The notes under the pieces were generated by a model, which saw only the letters and a list, made by a program, of their open reading frames with translations, was not told where the DNA came from and ran no database searches. From assembly GCA_003445715.1 (NCBI GenBank), contig DMCS01000077.1, forward strand, positions 1 through 19,786: 19,786 bases of DNA, in the 5' to 3' direction. Position 1 is the first letter of the stretch. Each line of letters starts with the position of its first letter. Shown here piece after piece: positions 19,782 to 19,786 of the stretch. This DNA is from Candidatus Mesolinea sp. (lineage in GTDB: Bacteria > Chloroflexota > Anaerolineae > Anaerolineales > Anaerolineaceae). Position numbers and translations under genes: made by a program.

Positions 19782-19786
19782 TGAGC

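Noticed and set aside
1..19786. Mobile element, prophage or defence system
   Set aside because: No transposase, integrase, phage structural or defence-type protein is encoded, and the gene content is housekeeping throughout.

Overview
The window looks like chromosomal core DNA of a bacterium of the phylum Chloroflexota, probably class Anaerolineae. This placement is an inference from protein character: a PPi-type phosphofructokinase near pyruvate phosphate dikinase, a TPR-rich lipoprotein transglycosylase, and proline/threonine-rich disordered proteins. It does not rest on a phylogenetic marker search. I see no mobile element, CRISPR array, tRNA, rRNA or prophage. Base composition looks even throughout.

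Layout. (1) Bases 1-1450: a near-consensus promoter drives rplU-rpmA-rpmE (ribosomal proteins L21, L27, L31). The L31 gene is unusual: it carries a C-terminal domain closely resembling the C-terminal domain of the RNA polymerase alpha subunit. (2) Bases 1465-5388: a tight plus-strand run of tdk, hpt, a CCA-adding enzyme with an HD domain, an alpha/beta hydrolase and a nitroreductase-family protein, with overlaps or very short gaps. (3) Bases 5390-8450: ppdK with its own extended -10 promoter, ending in a strong hairpin shared with the convergent gene. (4) Bases 8462-14276, minus strand: rpoD; then an operon of a disordered/TPR-like protein, ndk and a DUF2007-like/arsenate-reductase-like fusion; then a large Slt70-like lipoprotein transglycosylase that seems to be expressed from a leaderless transcript. 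(5) Bases 14277-14722: a 446-base AT-rich divergent control region. (6) Bases 14723-17713, plus strand: a GT87/DUF2029-like membrane protein, a PPi-type phosphofructokinase and a NUDIX hydrolase. (7) Bases 17686-19786, minus strand: a UDP-glucuronate decarboxylase-type enzyme, a GtrA-family membrane protein and rsmD, read from tandem promoters at the right edge.

Themes. Translation and RNA maturation are well represented (L21, L27, L31, CCA-adding enzyme, RsmD), as are nucleotide salvage and balance (thymidine kinase, Hpt, Ndk, NUDIX). PPi-linked glycolysis is represented at both the PFK and PEP/pyruvate steps, and envelope or sugar work by the transglycosylase, GT87-like protein, GtrA and the UXS-like enzyme. 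The most notable observation is the L31-alphaCTD fusion, which joins a ribosomal protein to a transcription-type DNA/protein-binding domain.
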